Origin: Candidatus Hydrogenedentota bacterium | Lineage (GTDB): Bacteria > Hydrogenedentota > Hydrogenedentia > Hydrogenedentales > CAILVY01 | Assembly (NCBI GenBank): GCA_903837785.1 | Contig: CAILVY010000270.1 | Coordinates: forward strand, 1 to 64,000 | DNA length: 64,000 nt | Direction: 5' to 3' | Part shown: in pieces, positions 24,593 to 35,400 of the stretch | Numbering within the stretch: the stretch's first letter is position 1 | Layout: every line of letters starts with the position of its first letter | Program-made: the position numbers and the translations under genes | The notes under the pieces: generated by a model | Told to the model about the DNA's origin: nothing | The model's database searches: none | The model's input: only the letters and a program-made list of their open reading frames with translations

Positions 24593-26101
24593 TCAGTCTT
24601 TCAGTTTCAGCACCACGAAGCGCGAGTACTTGCCGTCCCGGACCAGCAGCAGCACGCTCTTCGCTTCTTTGTCCGCCTTGACGGCATCCTCGAACTCGCG
24701 GGTGTTGTGCACCGCTTTCCGGTTCACTTCCTGAACGAGCATCCCCGGTTGCAGGCCGGACTGCGCCGCCGCGGAGTTGGGGTCCACGTCCGTGATGACG
24801 ACGCCCTGCTCTTTCTCATAGCCGAACCGGCTGGCCAGTTCATCGCTCAGATTCTGAACCGTGATGCCCAGGTCCTTGTGGGTTTCTGCGCCGCCCCGGG
24901 AAGTTATCCGGCCTTCCTCATCCTTGGGCAGTTCGCCGATTTCAACCGTCTTCTGCTCTTCTTTCCCGTCCCGCAGGATTGTCAGGGCGACCGAAGTCCC
25001 CGGCTTTGTCGTCGACACGCGGCTGCGGAAGGACTGCACTTCATCCGCCGGGTGGCCGTCGAAGGAAGTGATGACATCGCCCTGCTTGATGCCGGCCTTC
25101 TCTGCGGGCGAATCTGGGCTCACGCCGCCCACGAGAATGCCCTTGTCCACCTGGACGCCAAACTGCTTGGCGAGATCCGGGGTGAGATTCTGGATGATGA
25201 TGCCCAGATACCCGCGCGAAACCGATCCCTTTTCGCGCAATTGGCTCTCGACGTACTTGATCATGTTCACGGGGATGGCGAGGCCGATGCCCATGTAGCC
25301 GCCCGTCCGGCTGAAGATGGCCGTGTTCATGCCGACCACTTCGCCGTTCACGTTGAGCAGGGGACCGCCGGAATTGCCCGGGTTAATGGCGGCATCCGTC
25401 TGGATGAAGTCGGCGTAATCCGTAATCCCGATGTCGCCCCGGCCGCGCGCGCTGACAATGCCCATGCTCACGGAGTGTTCCAGGCCGAAGGGATTGCCGA
25501 TGGCGACCACGAGTTCGCCCACGCGCAACGTGTCCGAGTCGCCCAGGGGGAGCGTGGGCAGGCCGGTCGCCTCAATCTTGATCAAGGCGACTTCCGTCTT
25601 CTCATCGCTGCCCACGATCTTCGCGTCGAACTCGCGGCCGTCCACAAGCTTCACGCTCACTTTGTCCGCGTCGCCCACCACGTGATGGTTCGTCAGGATG
25701 TAGCCGTCGCTCGACACGATAAACCCGCTGCCCTGGCCGAACGGCACTTGACGCTTCTGGCCTTCGTCGCGCCGGTCGTCGCGGCGATCCTCATTCTGCG
25801 GCATTCGGGGGCGTCCCGGCATGCCCGGGCCAAAGAAATACTCAAACAAGTCGTCGGGCATCATGCCGGGCCCCATCCCGTGCGGCATGCGCTCCCGCAT
25901 CTCTTTCGATACTGTGATGAATACGACGGACGGCGAGGCCTGCGATGCGATCTTCACGAGGCCGTCGCTCATTTCGCGCAGGGAAGTCTGCTGACCCGCC
26001 ACGGGAGACTTGCCCGTTACCGAAACCGTCACCGCCACGGCGGCGATCAGCAACGCCGCTATCGCCGCAGTTCTCATTAGGCCGTGTGATTTGCTGCTCA
26101 T
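24593..26101 (-). CDS. degP: DegP/HtrA-type periplasmic serine protease
   Basis: A 502-aa HtrA-family protein with an N-terminal hydrophobic segment (signal peptide or anchor). A Met/Pro/Gly-rich loop with a charged stretch (EDRRDDRRDEGQKRQ) follows. The trypsin-like domain has TNHHVV (His140) and PGNSGG (Ser244), and two PDZ domains follow (GYLGIIIQNLT..., ITVQNLSDEL...). The family Asp of the triad is expected where KTEVALIKIE stands, and the codon read there is GAA (Glu170). Members degrade or refold misfolded envelope proteins. Activity cannot be assumed with Glu in this position. It lies upstream of moxR on the same strand. Confidence 0.9.
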   Translation of the reverse strand: MSSKSHGLMRTAAIAALLIAAVAVTVSVTGKSPVAGQQTSLREMSDGLVKIASQASPSVVFITVSKEMRERMPHGMGPGMMPDDLFEYFFGPGMPGRPRMPQNEDRRDDRRDEGQKRQVPFGQGSGFIVSSDGYILTNHHVVGDADKVSVKLVDGREFDAKIVGSDEKTEVALIKIEATGLPTLPLGDSDTLRVGELVVAIGNPFGLEHSVSMGIVSARGRGDIGITDYADFIQTDAAINPGNSGGPLLNVNGEVVGMNTAIFSRTGGYMGIGLAIPVNMIKYVESQLREKGSVSRGYLGIIIQNLTPDLAKQFGVQVDKGILVGGVSPDSPAEKAGIKQGDVITSFDGHPADEVQSFRSRVSTTKPGTSVALTILRDGKEEQKTVEIGELPKDEEGRITSRGGAETHKDLGITVQNLSDELASRFGYEKEQGVVITDVDPNSAAAQSGLQPGMLVQEVNRKAVHNTREFEDAVKADKEAKSVLLLVRDGKYSRFVVLKLKD

Positions 26102-26330
26102 GGTTCATTCCTTTGCTCTCAGGTTCATCCGTTGCTTCCCCGGCGCCTGTTCCCCGGGGGGCCTTTCTCAACACACACGGTCAGGATAAAGCACGAATCA
26201 TGCCAAAGAGGGCAAATCACATATCCTGTTGTAAAAAAAGAACTTATAAACGATCTGCCAAAGCGCGGCGGCCGGTCGCCAGGCGCCCGATAACCCATAT
26301 GGGGTTTCGCAGCCGCAAATCAAGGCGGGT

Positions 26331-27491
26331 TTACCCCAGCTGCATCGGGGCGAAGGCGGCGTCGAAGTCCTTCCAAACCGGGTCGTAGCCCGCCCGGCGG
26401 ATCGCCGAAACCACTTCGCCGGGACTCCGGGTGTCTTCCACCTCGAACTGCTCGAGCACGGCTGTCTCGGCCATGCCCTCACAACATTCCTCCCGATGGA
26501 TGGCATAGCCGCCGGGCCGGGTTGAGGACCCCGCGCTCATCGCGGTGATCCCGAGCGGGATCAGCCGGTCCCGGAACGCCGCCGACTCGCGGGTCGAGAG
26601 GTTGAAACCCGATTCGGGTAGGAAGAGGCGCAACGCGAGCATTAGCTGGACCATCTCGGGATCGCTGACGGGATGCTCCACACGGAAGCGCGCCGGGGTG
26701 TGACGGAGTCGTGGGAAAGACACGGAGAGGGCGCTCTGCCAGCACACTTTTTGAAGATGGCGCGCGTGGAGCGCAAGCCAGAGGGCCTCAATGCGCCACT
26801 GATAGAGCCCCAGCAGGACGCCCAGGCCGAGACGGCGAACGCCGGCCTCGCCGGCACGTTCGATGGCGTCCAGGCGAAAGCCGTAATCCATCTTTTCCCC
26901 GCCGAGATGCACCCGCCGATACATGTCGCGGTCATAGGTTTCCATATACAGCGTGACCCCTTCGAGGCCGCGCCGGTGGAGTTCCGCGTAGCCCGCGGTA
27001 TCCATGGCATAGACCTCGACGGAGACGGACGAGAAGTACTCGCGGGCAATCGCCACCGCCCCGGCTATGTAGTCCACGGGAACGATGCGTGGGGCTTCGC
27101 CGGTGAGCAACAACACGTGTTGATAGCCCAGCGCCGCCAGCGCGCGGCATTCTTCGCGAATCTCGTCCGGGCCGAGCGTGGTGCGCTTGTCCCGGCTTCC
27201 GGAATGCGAGGCGAAACTGCAATAGAGGCAATCGGCCGCGCAGAGATTTGATATGTAGATGGGTGCGTAGAGGCTTATAGTCCGTCCGAAATGCCAGCGT
27301 GTCAGGCGCTGTGCCTCACGCGCCATGGCCTCGAGATAGGGCCGCGCCACCGGCGAGAGCAGGGCCGCCAGATCGTGTATCGAGCGCTCCTCGCGGGACA
27401 AGGCCCCCTCCACGTCGGCGGGCGTAATGCCCGCATACAATGCCTCGACCCGTTCCCGGGGCCAGGCCTCCATCGTGGCCTGGAAGCTCAT
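26331..27491 (-). CDS. thiH: 2-iminoacetate synthase (radical SAM)
   Basis: A 386-aa ThiH-type radical SAM enzyme, which cleaves tyrosine to give dehydroglycine for the thiazole ring of thiamine. The cluster motif is CAADCLYC (CX3CX2C) at about residues 83-90, preceded by YISNL as in ThiH. The C-terminal part includes [20 protein letters not shown], typical of ThiH. The start codon overlaps the thiG stop by 4 nt. The downstream 229 bp before degP hold no clear gene or terminator. Confidence 0.92.
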   Translation of the reverse strand: MSFQATMEAWPRERVEALYAGITPADVEGALSREERSIHDLAALLSPVARPYLEAMAREAQRLTRWHFGRTISLYAPIYISNLCAADCLYCSFASHSGSRDKRTTLGPDEIREECRALAALGYQHVLLLTGEAPRIVPVDYIAGAVAIAREYFSSVSVEVYAMDTAGYAELHRRGLEGVTLYMETYDRDMYRRVHLGGEKMDYGFRLDAIERAGEAGVRRLGLGVLLGLYQWRIEALWLALHARHLQKVCWQSALSVSFPRLRHTPARFRVEHPVSDPEMVQLMLALRLFLPESGFNLSTRESAAFRDRLIPLGITAMSAGSSTRPGGYAIHREECCEGMAETAVLEQFEVEDTRSPGEVVSAIRRAGYDPVWKDFDAAFAPMQLG

Positions 27492-28282
27492 GCGGGGGAC
27501 TCCCCGGACGCGAACAGGAATCCGGTGAGCGGAGACGAGGCCTCGGCGGCATCGCGCTGCGGCCCCAATCCGGAGCGCCAGGCAAGGCGGCCCGCTTCCA
27601 CCGCCAGCGCAAAGGCCCGCGCCATGCCGCCGTGGTCACTGGCATCGGAGAGGGCGGTATTCACCAGCACGGCGTCCGCACCCATTTCCATGGCTTCGGC
27701 CGCATGCGACGGCGCGCCCAGGCCCGCATCCACCACGACCGGCACCTTGGCCTGCTCGATGATGATGCGGATCATGTCGCGTGTCCGGATACCGCGGTTG
27801 CTGCCGATGGGCGCGCCCAGCGGCATGACGGTGGCCGTGCCGATTTCCTCGAGCCGCTTGGCCAGCACGGGATCGGCCTGGATATAGGGCAGGACCACGA
27901 ATCCATCCTTGATCAGGATTTCGGCGGCCTTCACAGTCTCAATCGGATCGGGCAACAGATACCGGGGTTCGGGGGTCAGTTCCAGTTTCACCCAAGGCTC
28001 CAGGCCCGCCGCCCGCGCCAGCCGTGCCAGGCGGACCGCTTCTTCGGCGTTCCGCGCGCCGCTCGTGTTGGGCAGGAGCAGCTGCTTTTTCGGGTCGATT
28101 GCGGAGAGAATTCCTTCGTCCTCGGGGCGGGTCAGGTCCACGCGGCGCAACGCCACGGTGACGATTTCGGCGCCCGAAGCCGCAATAGCCTCGCGCAACG
28201 ACTGGGCCGACGGGAACTTGCCCGTGCCGATCATGAGGCGCGAGCGAAAGGTGCGTCCGGCGATTATCAAGGGATCGTCCAT
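27488..28282 (-). CDS. thiG: Thiazole synthase
   Basis: A 264-aa ThiG, which forms the thiazole phosphate from DXP, dehydroglycine and ThiS thiocarboxylate. Signatures are [54 protein letters not shown] and [11 protein letters not shown] choose the ATG complementary to 28280-28282 (MDDPLIIAG); ATG at 28292-28294 is an alternative. No TPP riboswitch core is visible in the 200 bp upstream. ThiS, ThiF and ThiC are not in this window, while ThiL is at 49.8 kb. Confidence 0.93.
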   Translation of the reverse strand: MDDPLIIAGRTFRSRLMIGTGKFPSAQSLREAIAASGAEIVTVALRRVDLTRPEDEGILSAIDPKKQLLLPNTSGARNAEEAVRLARLARAAGLEPWVKLELTPEPRYLLPDPIETVKAAEILIKDGFVVLPYIQADPVLAKRLEEIGTATVMPLGAPIGSNRGIRTRDMIRIIIEQAKVPVVVDAGLGAPSHAAEAMEMGADAVLVNTALSDASDHGGMARAFALAVEAGRLAWRSGLGPQRDAAEASSPLTGFLFASGESPA

Positions 28283-28518
28283 TGCGGACTCCATGAAGTT
28301 TTGGGTCCGGCCCGGCCGTATGCGGCGATACGCCCAAACCAATTGCAGCCGCCCTGATCCTCTTCAGAGCGCCATAGAGGCGTTCATCTTATCAAATCGC
28401 GCCCCGGCAATAAAGACCGGCACGCCTCCACGCCGGCACCAGCGCGCCGGGAAGGGCCTGAGGCTGGATATGCGTGTCCGCAATGATCTACTGTGTCTCC
28501 AGGCAGGGAGCCTTGCCC

Positions 28519-29028
28519 ATGATCACATTGCGCAAAGAATGCGCCGGGGACTTGGACGCCATAACACAGGTCATTCAGCGGGCCTTCGGGCGGCCGGAGG
28601 AAGCGAGACTCGTGAACGCCTTGCGGGGTAACGGGGCGGCTGTGGTTTCGCTCGTGGCCGTCGAGGAGGGCGTGTGCGTCGGCCATGTCCTCTTCAGCCC
28701 GGTGGTCCTGGAGGCCGAGACAGGGCGGATGGAAGGGGCGGGTCTGGCGCCGTTGGCGGTGTTGCCGTCCCGTCAGCGGCAAGGGATCGGCCAGGCCCTC
28801 GTACGGGCCGGACTCGAAACCTGCCGGGAACTCGGCTACGGATATGTCATCGTGCTCGGCCATCCTGAGTATTACCCGCGCTTCGGCTTTGTGCCCGCCG
28901 CCCGCTTTGGCATACAGTGCGAGTATGATGCCCCCGAAGAGGCATTCATGGCGATGGAATTGCACCCGGGCGTGCTGGATGGGCATTCCGGCCTCGTGCG
29001 CTACCGCCCGGAATTCGCCCAACTCTAA
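28519..29028 (+). CDS. GNAT family N-acetyltransferase (YhbS-like)
   Basis: A 169-aa acetyltransferase of GNAT type. The start at 28519 (MITLRKECAGDLDAI) has GGGAG 8 nt upstream; the ORF-track start 15 codons earlier is less likely. The acetyl-CoA site is seen in LAVLPSRQRQGIGQALV (R/Q-x-x-G-x-G), followed by VLGHPEYYPRFGFVPA, which is the YhbS-type C-terminus. The substrate is unknown. It precedes a Tat-exported protein by 28 bp. Confidence 0.83.
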   Translation: MITLRKECAGDLDAITQVIQRAFGRPEEARLVNALRGNGAAVVSLVAVEEGVCVGHVLFSPVVLEAETGRMEGAGLAPLAVLPSRQRQGIGQALVRAGLETCRELGYGYVIVLGHPEYYPRFGFVPAARFGIQCEYDAPEEAFMAMELHPGVLDGHSGLVRYRPEFAQL

Positions 29029-29056
29029 AGACACGCAGCAGGAAGGGACTTGAACA

Positions 29057-29923
29057 ATGACTATTCGCGGCAGCCGCAGACAATTCCTCGGCATGATGGG
29101 CGGGGCGGCGCTTGCCGCGGCCATGGCAGGCGGCCGGCAGTGCCTGGCAGCCGAAACGGGGCTCGACTTCCCACTGGTGGATCTCCATGTCCACCTCGAC
29201 AACAGCACGATCGACAAGGTGCTCGAACTCTCGAAAGAGCGCGGCGTGAAGTTCGGCATCGTCGAACATGCGGGAACCAAGGAGAACATCTACCCAGTCG
29301 TGTTGAGCAATGACGAAGAACTCCTGCAGCGCATCGCCCTCCTGGAGGGCAAGCCCGTCTACAAAGGCATTCAAGCCGAGTGGACGGACTGGATGGGGTG
29401 TTTCTCGAAAGAGGCGATTGCGAAACTTGACTATGTGCTCACCGACACCCTTACGTTCCCCGGAAAGAATGGCGAACGGATGAAACTCTGGGAGAAAGGC
29501 GCGGAGATCGGCGAGCCGCAGTACTTCATGGATCGTTACGTGGATTGGCACGTTGAAATCATGACGAAAGAGCCCATCGACATCCTGGCGAACGTGTCAT
29601 GGCTCCCGCAGCCCCTCGCGTCGGACTACGACGCCTTCTGGACCGATGCCCGCATCCGCAAAGTGCTCGATGTGGCGCTGAAATATGGCGTGGCCATCGA
29701 GATTAGTTCGGGGTTCGAACTGCCGAAGCTGCATTTCCTGCAGATGGCCAAAGAGGCGGGGCTGAAGTTCACTTTCGGCTCGAACGGCCGCTATCCCAAA
29801 ATGGGGCTGCTCGACTATTCCGTCCGCCTTGCCAGGCAACTGGGCTTGAAGTCTTCGGACATGTTTACCCCCGCCCCCGACGGCCAGAAGGCCGTGCAAC
29901 GGCGGACTTGGCAGGGGAAATAG
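29057..29923 (+). CDS. Tat-exported PHP/amidohydrolase-like protein
   Basis: A 288-aa protein. A twin-arginine signal (SRRQFLGMMGGAALAAAMAG) targets it to the Tat pathway. The mature part starts with LVDLHVHLDNS, a metal-binding DxHxH motif of PHP or amidohydrolase proteins, and has FGIVEHAGTKE and EISSGFELPKL later in the chain; the sheet-and-helix order FTFGSNGRYPK fits a PHP-like TIM barrel. It is likely a periplasmic metal-dependent hydrolase. The substrate is unknown. Its stop lies 155 bp before the sugar-binding lipoprotein. Confidence 0.78.
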   Translation: MTIRGSRRQFLGMMGGAALAAAMAGGRQCLAAETGLDFPLVDLHVHLDNSTIDKVLELSKERGVKFGIVEHAGTKENIYPVVLSNDEELLQRIALLEGKPVYKGIQAEWTDWMGCFSKEAIAKLDYVLTDTLTFPGKNGERMKLWEKGAEIGEPQYFMDRYVDWHVEIMTKEPIDILANVSWLPQPLASDYDAFWTDARIRKVLDVALKYGVAIEISSGFELPKLHFLQMAKEAGLKFTFGSNGRYPKMGLLDYSVRLARQLGLKSSDMFTPAPDGQKAVQRRTWQGK

Positions 29924-30078
29924 CGCTGACGGTTGCTGCGCTCCCGGGATAAGTACATGGGCTTCCCGCGACAATCCGGGGCGTCCTGAGCCCTCTCGTG
30001 GGGCATCGCGCCTCTCTGTGCGCCTCCACGCCTGTTCGTGTATCATGGGGCGCCAGGAGAACCAGTGGAGGCTGAATC

Positions 30079-31023
30079 ATGAAGCGGACATCGATGCTGT
30101 TGTTGGGCGCAGGGATCGTGGCGGCGCTTGCCTGTGGGTGCGGGGCGAAGGATGCGAAACCGGAAACGGGCGGCCAGGGGAAGCTCTTCGGCGTCGTATA
30201 TCAAACCATGAACAATCCCTTCTTCGTGGAGTTGAATGCCGGGCTGAAGTCGGTGATCGAGGCGCACGGCGACCAGTTGGTGACATTGGATTCGCAGTTC
30301 AACAGCCTCAAGCAGAAGAACGACATTTCCGACCTCCTGCTGAAGGGCGTTTCCGGCCTCTTCATCAATCCCGTGAATTGGGAAGGGATCAAAGGCAGCC
30401 TGATCCAGGCGAAGGACAAAGGCGTGCCCAGCATCGTGGTGGACGCGCCGGTGAAGGACGAGGAACTCGTCCTGTGCCAGGTGGCCTCGGACAACGTCGA
30501 AGCGGGGCGCCTGGCGGCGCGGGCACTGGCGCAAGTGCGGCGTCCGGCGAAGATCGTGATCCTTCATCACTCGATCAACAAGGCCTGCATCGATCGCGTG
30601 GAAGGCTTCCGCGAAGAGCTTGCGAAGTACCCGGACATGCAGGTCCTGGACACGCAGGAAGGGAAAGGCACGACGGAAGGGGCGCGCCCGGTGATGCGCG
30701 ACCTGCTGGGCCGTTTCCCCGAGGTGAACGCGGTGTTTCCCATTAACGATCCGAGCGCGCTGGGGGCGATTTCGGCGCTGGAATCGGCGGGCAAACTGAA
30801 GGATGTGACGGTCGTAACCGTGGACGGATCGGCCGAGGGCGTGGCCGCGATTAAGTCAGGCAAGCTGCATTCCACTTCGGCCCAGTTCCCGCGCGAAATT
30901 GGCCGGACTGCGGCCGAGAAGATGTACGATCATCTTGCGGGCAAAGCGGTGGAGAAGGATGTGGCAATTCGCGTCGAGCTGGTTTCCAAAGAGAACGCGG
31001 ACACGTTCGCCCAAGCGAAGTAA
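30079..31023 (+). CDS. RbsB-like sugar-binding lipoprotein
   Basis: A 314-aa periplasmic-binding-protein family 4 (RbsB/PBP1) protein anchored as a lipoprotein: signal MKRTSMLLLGAGIVAALA, lipobox region ACGCG. It shows VYQTMNNPFFVELNAGLKS, KQKNDISDLLLKGVSGLFIN, VASDNVEAGRLAA and VTVVTVDGSAEGVAAIKSGK. It would bind a sugar outside the inner membrane and deliver it to an ABC permease. The likely permease partner is 6.5 kb to the right, past the two-component genes. A -10-like TATCAT lies at 30041-30046. Confidence 0.88.
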   Translation: MKRTSMLLLGAGIVAALACGCGAKDAKPETGGQGKLFGVVYQTMNNPFFVELNAGLKSVIEAHGDQLVTLDSQFNSLKQKNDISDLLLKGVSGLFINPVNWEGIKGSLIQAKDKGVPSIVVDAPVKDEELVLCQVASDNVEAGRLAARALAQVRRPAKIVILHHSINKACIDRVEGFREELAKYPDMQVLDTQEGKGTTEGARPVMRDLLGRFPEVNAVFPINDPSALGAISALESAGKLKDVTVVTVDGSAEGVAAIKSGKLHSTSAQFPREIGRTAAEKMYDHLAGKAVEKDVAIRVELVSKENADTFAQAK

Positions 31024-31046
31024 GTCCGCGGATTGCCGCCGGCGCA

Positions 31047-32459
31047 TCATTTCTCCGGCTGGTTCAAGCGCTTGTTGAGGCCGGTGCGGGAAAGGCCCAG
31101 GAGCCGGGCCGCAATCGTCTGATTGCCCTCGGCGCGGCGCATCGCCTCGTCGATCAACAGGGAAATGGACTCCTTGATTGTCGGCAGCCGGTCAAAGAAC
31201 GCATACGGGCTCGTCTCATCCATTTGCCCTTGCAGCACCGGCGTAGTCTTCGTTTCCTGGGCGATCCGGGTCTCGAAGACCGTCATGGACAGCATGCGCG
31301 ACTCGTGGTTGGCCACGGCATCGAAGACCATGCTTTCGAGTTCACGGACGTTCCCCGGGAACGTATAGGCGGCCAGGAGTGCGTACAGTTCCTTGGGTGG
31401 CGACGGCTTCTTCTTGCCCAGGGCGGTGGCGGCCTTGTCGAGGAAGTGATCCACAAGCACCGGCACATCGTCGAGCCGCTTGCGCAACGGCGGAATGCAA
31501 ACGTGGTGCGTCTTCAGCCGGTGATAGAGGTCCCTTCGGAATTGGCCCGTGGCCTGCAGCGCATCCAGGTCCTTGTTCGTGGCAAAAACGATGCGGGCGT
31601 CGGTCCGCTTCGCGATATCGGAGCCGAGCGGATGGAACTCCCGCTCCTGTATCACCCGAAGCAATTTCACCTGCGATGCATGGGTGAGATCCCCGATCTC
31701 GTCCAGGAACAGCGTCCCGCTCTTGGCCTGCTCAATCAGGCCGCGTCTCGTCTCGTCCGCCCCCGTGTAGGCCCCGCGCACGTGCCCGAAGAGCGTATCG
31801 GAAAACACGTTGTCGTCCAGGCCGGCCGCATTCACGGCCACAAACGCGCCGCTGCGTCCGCTCAAGGCGTGGATGGCCTGTGCAAGCAATTCCTTGCCCA
31901 CGCCCGTTTCGCCCGTGATCAGCACGGGCCACAGGCTTTTGGCGACACTTTCGCAGTAGCGGAAGATGGCGTACATCCCGGGGTTGTTCGTGACAATGTG
32001 GGCGAAGGCCTCCGGATTCTTGACCATGTCCGAGAGCAGGTGGTCGCGCAGGATCTCGTTCTCCCGGCGGAGTTCGCGCATCTCGATGGCGCGGCGCAGG
32101 CCCGAGAGCAGCCGGCTCCGTTCGACGGGCTTGACCATGTAGTCGAAGGCGCCGGCCTGCATGCAGCGGACCGCCGTGTCCACTTCATTGGCGCCGGTCA
32201 CGATGATCACCGGGATTTCGGGGTAGGAGGACACGACGACGGGCAGGAGTTCCTCGCCCGAAATGTGCGGCATCGAGAGATCCAGCATGGCGGCCGAGAA
32301 CTCCTGGTTCTCGAGGATGCCTGCCACGCGCCGGGGATCCTGGCAGGAGATGATGTGATTGATGCCGTCGGAAACGAGCAAGCGTTCGACGCTCTGCAGC
32401 GCGTGTGCGTCGTCGTCCACCAGCAGTATCGGCAGATCGGGAAAGATGCCTTGCTTCAT
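31047..32459 (-). CDS. NtrC-type sigma54 response regulator
   Basis: A 470-aa regulator. Residues ~1-125 are a receiver (ILLVDDDAHAL; phosphoryl Asp in AAMLDLSMP; VKPVERSRLL). Residues ~150-385 are the sigma54 AAA+ domain with GETGVGKEL and an intact GAYTGA loop (HVRGAYTGADETRRG). The C-terminal Fis-type helix-turn-helix ends RLLGLSRTGLNKRL. It should activate sigma54 promoters when phosphorylated by the kinase encoded upstream, whose stop overlaps its start by 4 nt. No good -24/-12 site was found nearby; a GG-N10-GC at about 37370 is poor. Confidence 0.93.
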   Translation of the reverse strand: MKQGIFPDLPILLVDDDAHALQSVERLLVSDGINHIISCQDPRRVAGILENQEFSAAMLDLSMPHISGEELLPVVVSSYPEIPVIIVTGANEVDTAVRCMQAGAFDYMVKPVERSRLLSGLRRAIEMRELRRENEILRDHLLSDMVKNPEAFAHIVTNNPGMYAIFRYCESVAKSLWPVLITGETGVGKELLAQAIHALSGRSGAFVAVNAAGLDDNVFSDTLFGHVRGAYTGADETRRGLIEQAKSGTLFLDEIGDLTHASQVKLLRVIQEREFHPLGSDIAKRTDARIVFATNKDLDALQATGQFRRDLYHRLKTHHVCIPPLRKRLDDVPVLVDHFLDKAATALGKKKPSPPKELYALLAAYTFPGNVRELESMVFDAVANHESRMLSMTVFETRIAQETKTTPVLQGQMDETSPYAFFDRLPTIKESISLLIDEAMRRAEGNQTIAARLLGLSRTGLNKRLNQPEK

Positions 32460-35400
32460 GCTTCCGCCTCCAATGCATGTACTTCTTGCTTCTCTGGCTC
32501 AGGCGCTTGTTTTACCGGGAGGCTCAACTGGGCTTTTGTACCATGCCCTTCCCTGGAAGAGAAAGTCAACGAGCCCCCGTGTTCATGCACAATATTGAAA
32601 GAAATCCAGAGGCCCAGGCCCATGCCGCCGGCGCCCCGTTTCGTCGTGAAAAACGGGTCCCCGAGGCGCTTCAGGTCTTTTTCCGGGATGCCCTTTCCAT
32701 CGTCCTGGATCTCGATCATCACGGCGTCCGATTCCCGGGCATACGTCGTGCTTACGTGGATCCTTTGCTCACGGCGGGAGAGGGCCTGACAGGCATTCTG
32801 CAACAGATTGATGAACACCTGTTCGATGCGCTGGAAATTGCCGAAGACCGGCGGCAAGTCCGCGCCGTATTCGACCGAGAAGTGATCCGTCGATTTCTGG
32901 ATCATGTTCGTGATCAGGATGATCGCGGACTCGACCACCGCGTTAATGTCGACCGGCGCCATCTTCTCGGTCGGCCGGTAGCGCGCATAGTCCCGCAATT
33001 CCGTCACGATCACTTCGATGCGCCGGCAACTGGCCAAGGCGACAGCATACATGTCGGCCAGCTTGTCGCGGCATTCCGAGTAGTCAAATCCGCCCAGGAC
33101 GAAATCGCCGAAATCCTCGTAGAAACGGTCCAGGATTGGCAGGATGCTGTCCCAGACACCGGCCAGCGTCGACAAGTTCGCCATGATCGCGTGGTTCGGA
33201 TTATTGATCTCATGGGCGACTCCGGAGACGAGAATGCCCAGCGAAACCATCTTCTCGGCCTGGACGAGCTGTTGTTCCCGGAACTTGGACTCTTCCTCGG
33301 CATGGATCCGCTCCGTAATGTCCAGGATGGTTCCCAGCACGTGGTGCGTTTCGGCGGCGCCCCCATGCACCATTTCACCCAGGACGTGGACTATGCGAAC
33401 TTCGCCGTCTGGCCGGAGAATGCGGTGGCGGAGGCTGAACTTCTTGTCCTGAATCGAGGCCATGTGCTGGATGAGGCCTTCGACGTCGCCGCGGTCTTCC
33501 GGATGGACTTGTTCGAGGAATTGGGAGAAGGCAGGCGGGAAGGCGCGCGGTGCATGCCCGAAGATGCGGAAGACTTCGTCGGACCAGTGCAACTCGCCGG
33601 TGGCCAGGTTCCATTCCCAACTGCCCGAATGGGTCATGCGCTGCGCTTCTGCCAGCAACCGTTCGCTCCGTCGCAAGGCGTCCAGCGTGCGCGAGTGCTG
33701 CTGGATCTCTTCGATCAGCGCCGTATTCAACTCCGAAAGGGCCGCCGTACGCTCGGCCACGCGCCGCTCCAACTCGTTGTGCGCGCGGCGCAATGCTTCC
33801 TCCTGTTGCTTGCGCACGGTCACGTCGGCGGTCATCCCCACCAAGCGTTTCAGCTGTCCGCGTTCGTCAAAGAACCCCCGCGCAATCTCCTCCAGGATGA
33901 CGAATTCCCCGTTGGGTTTCGTCACACGATACGTTGTCTTGTACGTGTCATTTTCCGGTGCGAGCCCCTTGAGGACCTGGAGGAATTCCTCGCGATCTTC
34001 CGGGTACACCCGCTGAAAGTACCGTGCGCTCGTGTCGCGCGTCGCCTCAAGGCCGGACAGGCCCAGGACTTCGCCACATTCCGCGGTGCGCAGGACCAGG
34101 TCCGAGGCCACATCCCACTCGAAGGCGAATATGCGTCCCAACCGCATGGCCTGCTGCAGCGATTCCAGGGCGCGCGCGTGGGCGAGCCGCAGGCGGATTG
34201 CCGCCAGCCCGAAGGCTGCGTCGTTCGCCAGCTCCGAGAGGGTCTCTGTCTCCGCGTCTGTGAAGCCGCCCGGCTCTCTTGAATAGACGGTGATCGCTCC
34301 GAACGCCCGGCTGCCGTCGAACATCGGGAGCACGAGCGACGAGGCATAGCCTCGCTTCAACGCTTCCTCGCGCCACGGAGCGAATTGCGGGTCCGTCAGC
34401 ATGTTCCGGCACGTGGCCGGAGTCCCCGTGCGGATCGCCGTTCCGGTGGGGCCGCGCCCCCGTTCCGTATCCGCCCACGTGATCTTCAACGTCTCCAGAT
34501 ATCCGGAATCAAACCCGTACGAGGCCACAGGCCGCACAGTCTTCTCCGCATCATCCTCGGCCAGGCCCACCCAAACCATCGCGTGCCCGCAATTCTCGAC
34601 AATGATCCGGCAAATCTCGTTCAGATATTCCAGCTCGTCTCGGGCGCGCATTACGGCCTGCTCACTGCGGTTGCGCGCCATCAGCACCTCATTCAGGCGC
34701 TGGAGCTCCTTCGTCCGCTGCGCCACGAGGTCCTCGAGGTGCTCGCGGTACTGCGACAGTTCCGCCTCGGCCCGCTTGCGTTCCGTGATATCCCGCGCGG
34801 CGGCGAATACGCCTTGAACCTCGCCCGTCTCATTCGTATAAACCGCCGCGTTATACATCACGTCCGTCAACGCGCCGTTCGCGTGGCGGATGGTCAGGGG
34901 ATAATCAGTGACCTTGCCCTCTGCCAAGACCCGCTGATAACCGCTTCGGGCTTTTTCCGGCTCGGTGGCATAATCCGAGAAGTCACTGCCGATGAGTGTG
35001 TCGCGCGTCAGGCCGGTGACCGCCTCCGTGGCCCGGTTCACGTCGGTGATCTTGCCGTCGGGGCTGATGGTCACCAACGGATCCAGGCTGGCTTCAATAA
35101 GGCTGCGCGCGTGATGCGAGGCCGTGCGCAACGCATTTTCCACGCTAAACCGATGTATGGCCTCGCCCACGAGCGGCGCGAGCGATTCGAGAAACTCGAC
35201 GTTGTCCACCGGCACCCGCCCGGGATCGGGATCGCTGAGGTGAATCGCTCCCAGCGGCTCGCCGCGGTACCGGATGGGAATGACTGCGAGCGAGGCAAAA
35301 CCGTTTGCGATGCAGGCCCCGCGATAGTGCGTCCGTTCCTCGGGCGTCAATCCCTCGAACCAGGCGTGCGTGTCCTCGCAACGGAAGGATCGACCCGTGG

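Noticed and set aside
28283-28500. TPP riboswitch upstream of thiG
   Set aside because: Neither CTGAGA nor the ACCTGATCTGG-type core was found on the minus strand.
32405-34282. 625-aa plus-strand ORF inside the sensor kinase
   Set aside because: The minus strand encodes clear PAS, HisKA and HATPase motifs over the same bases.
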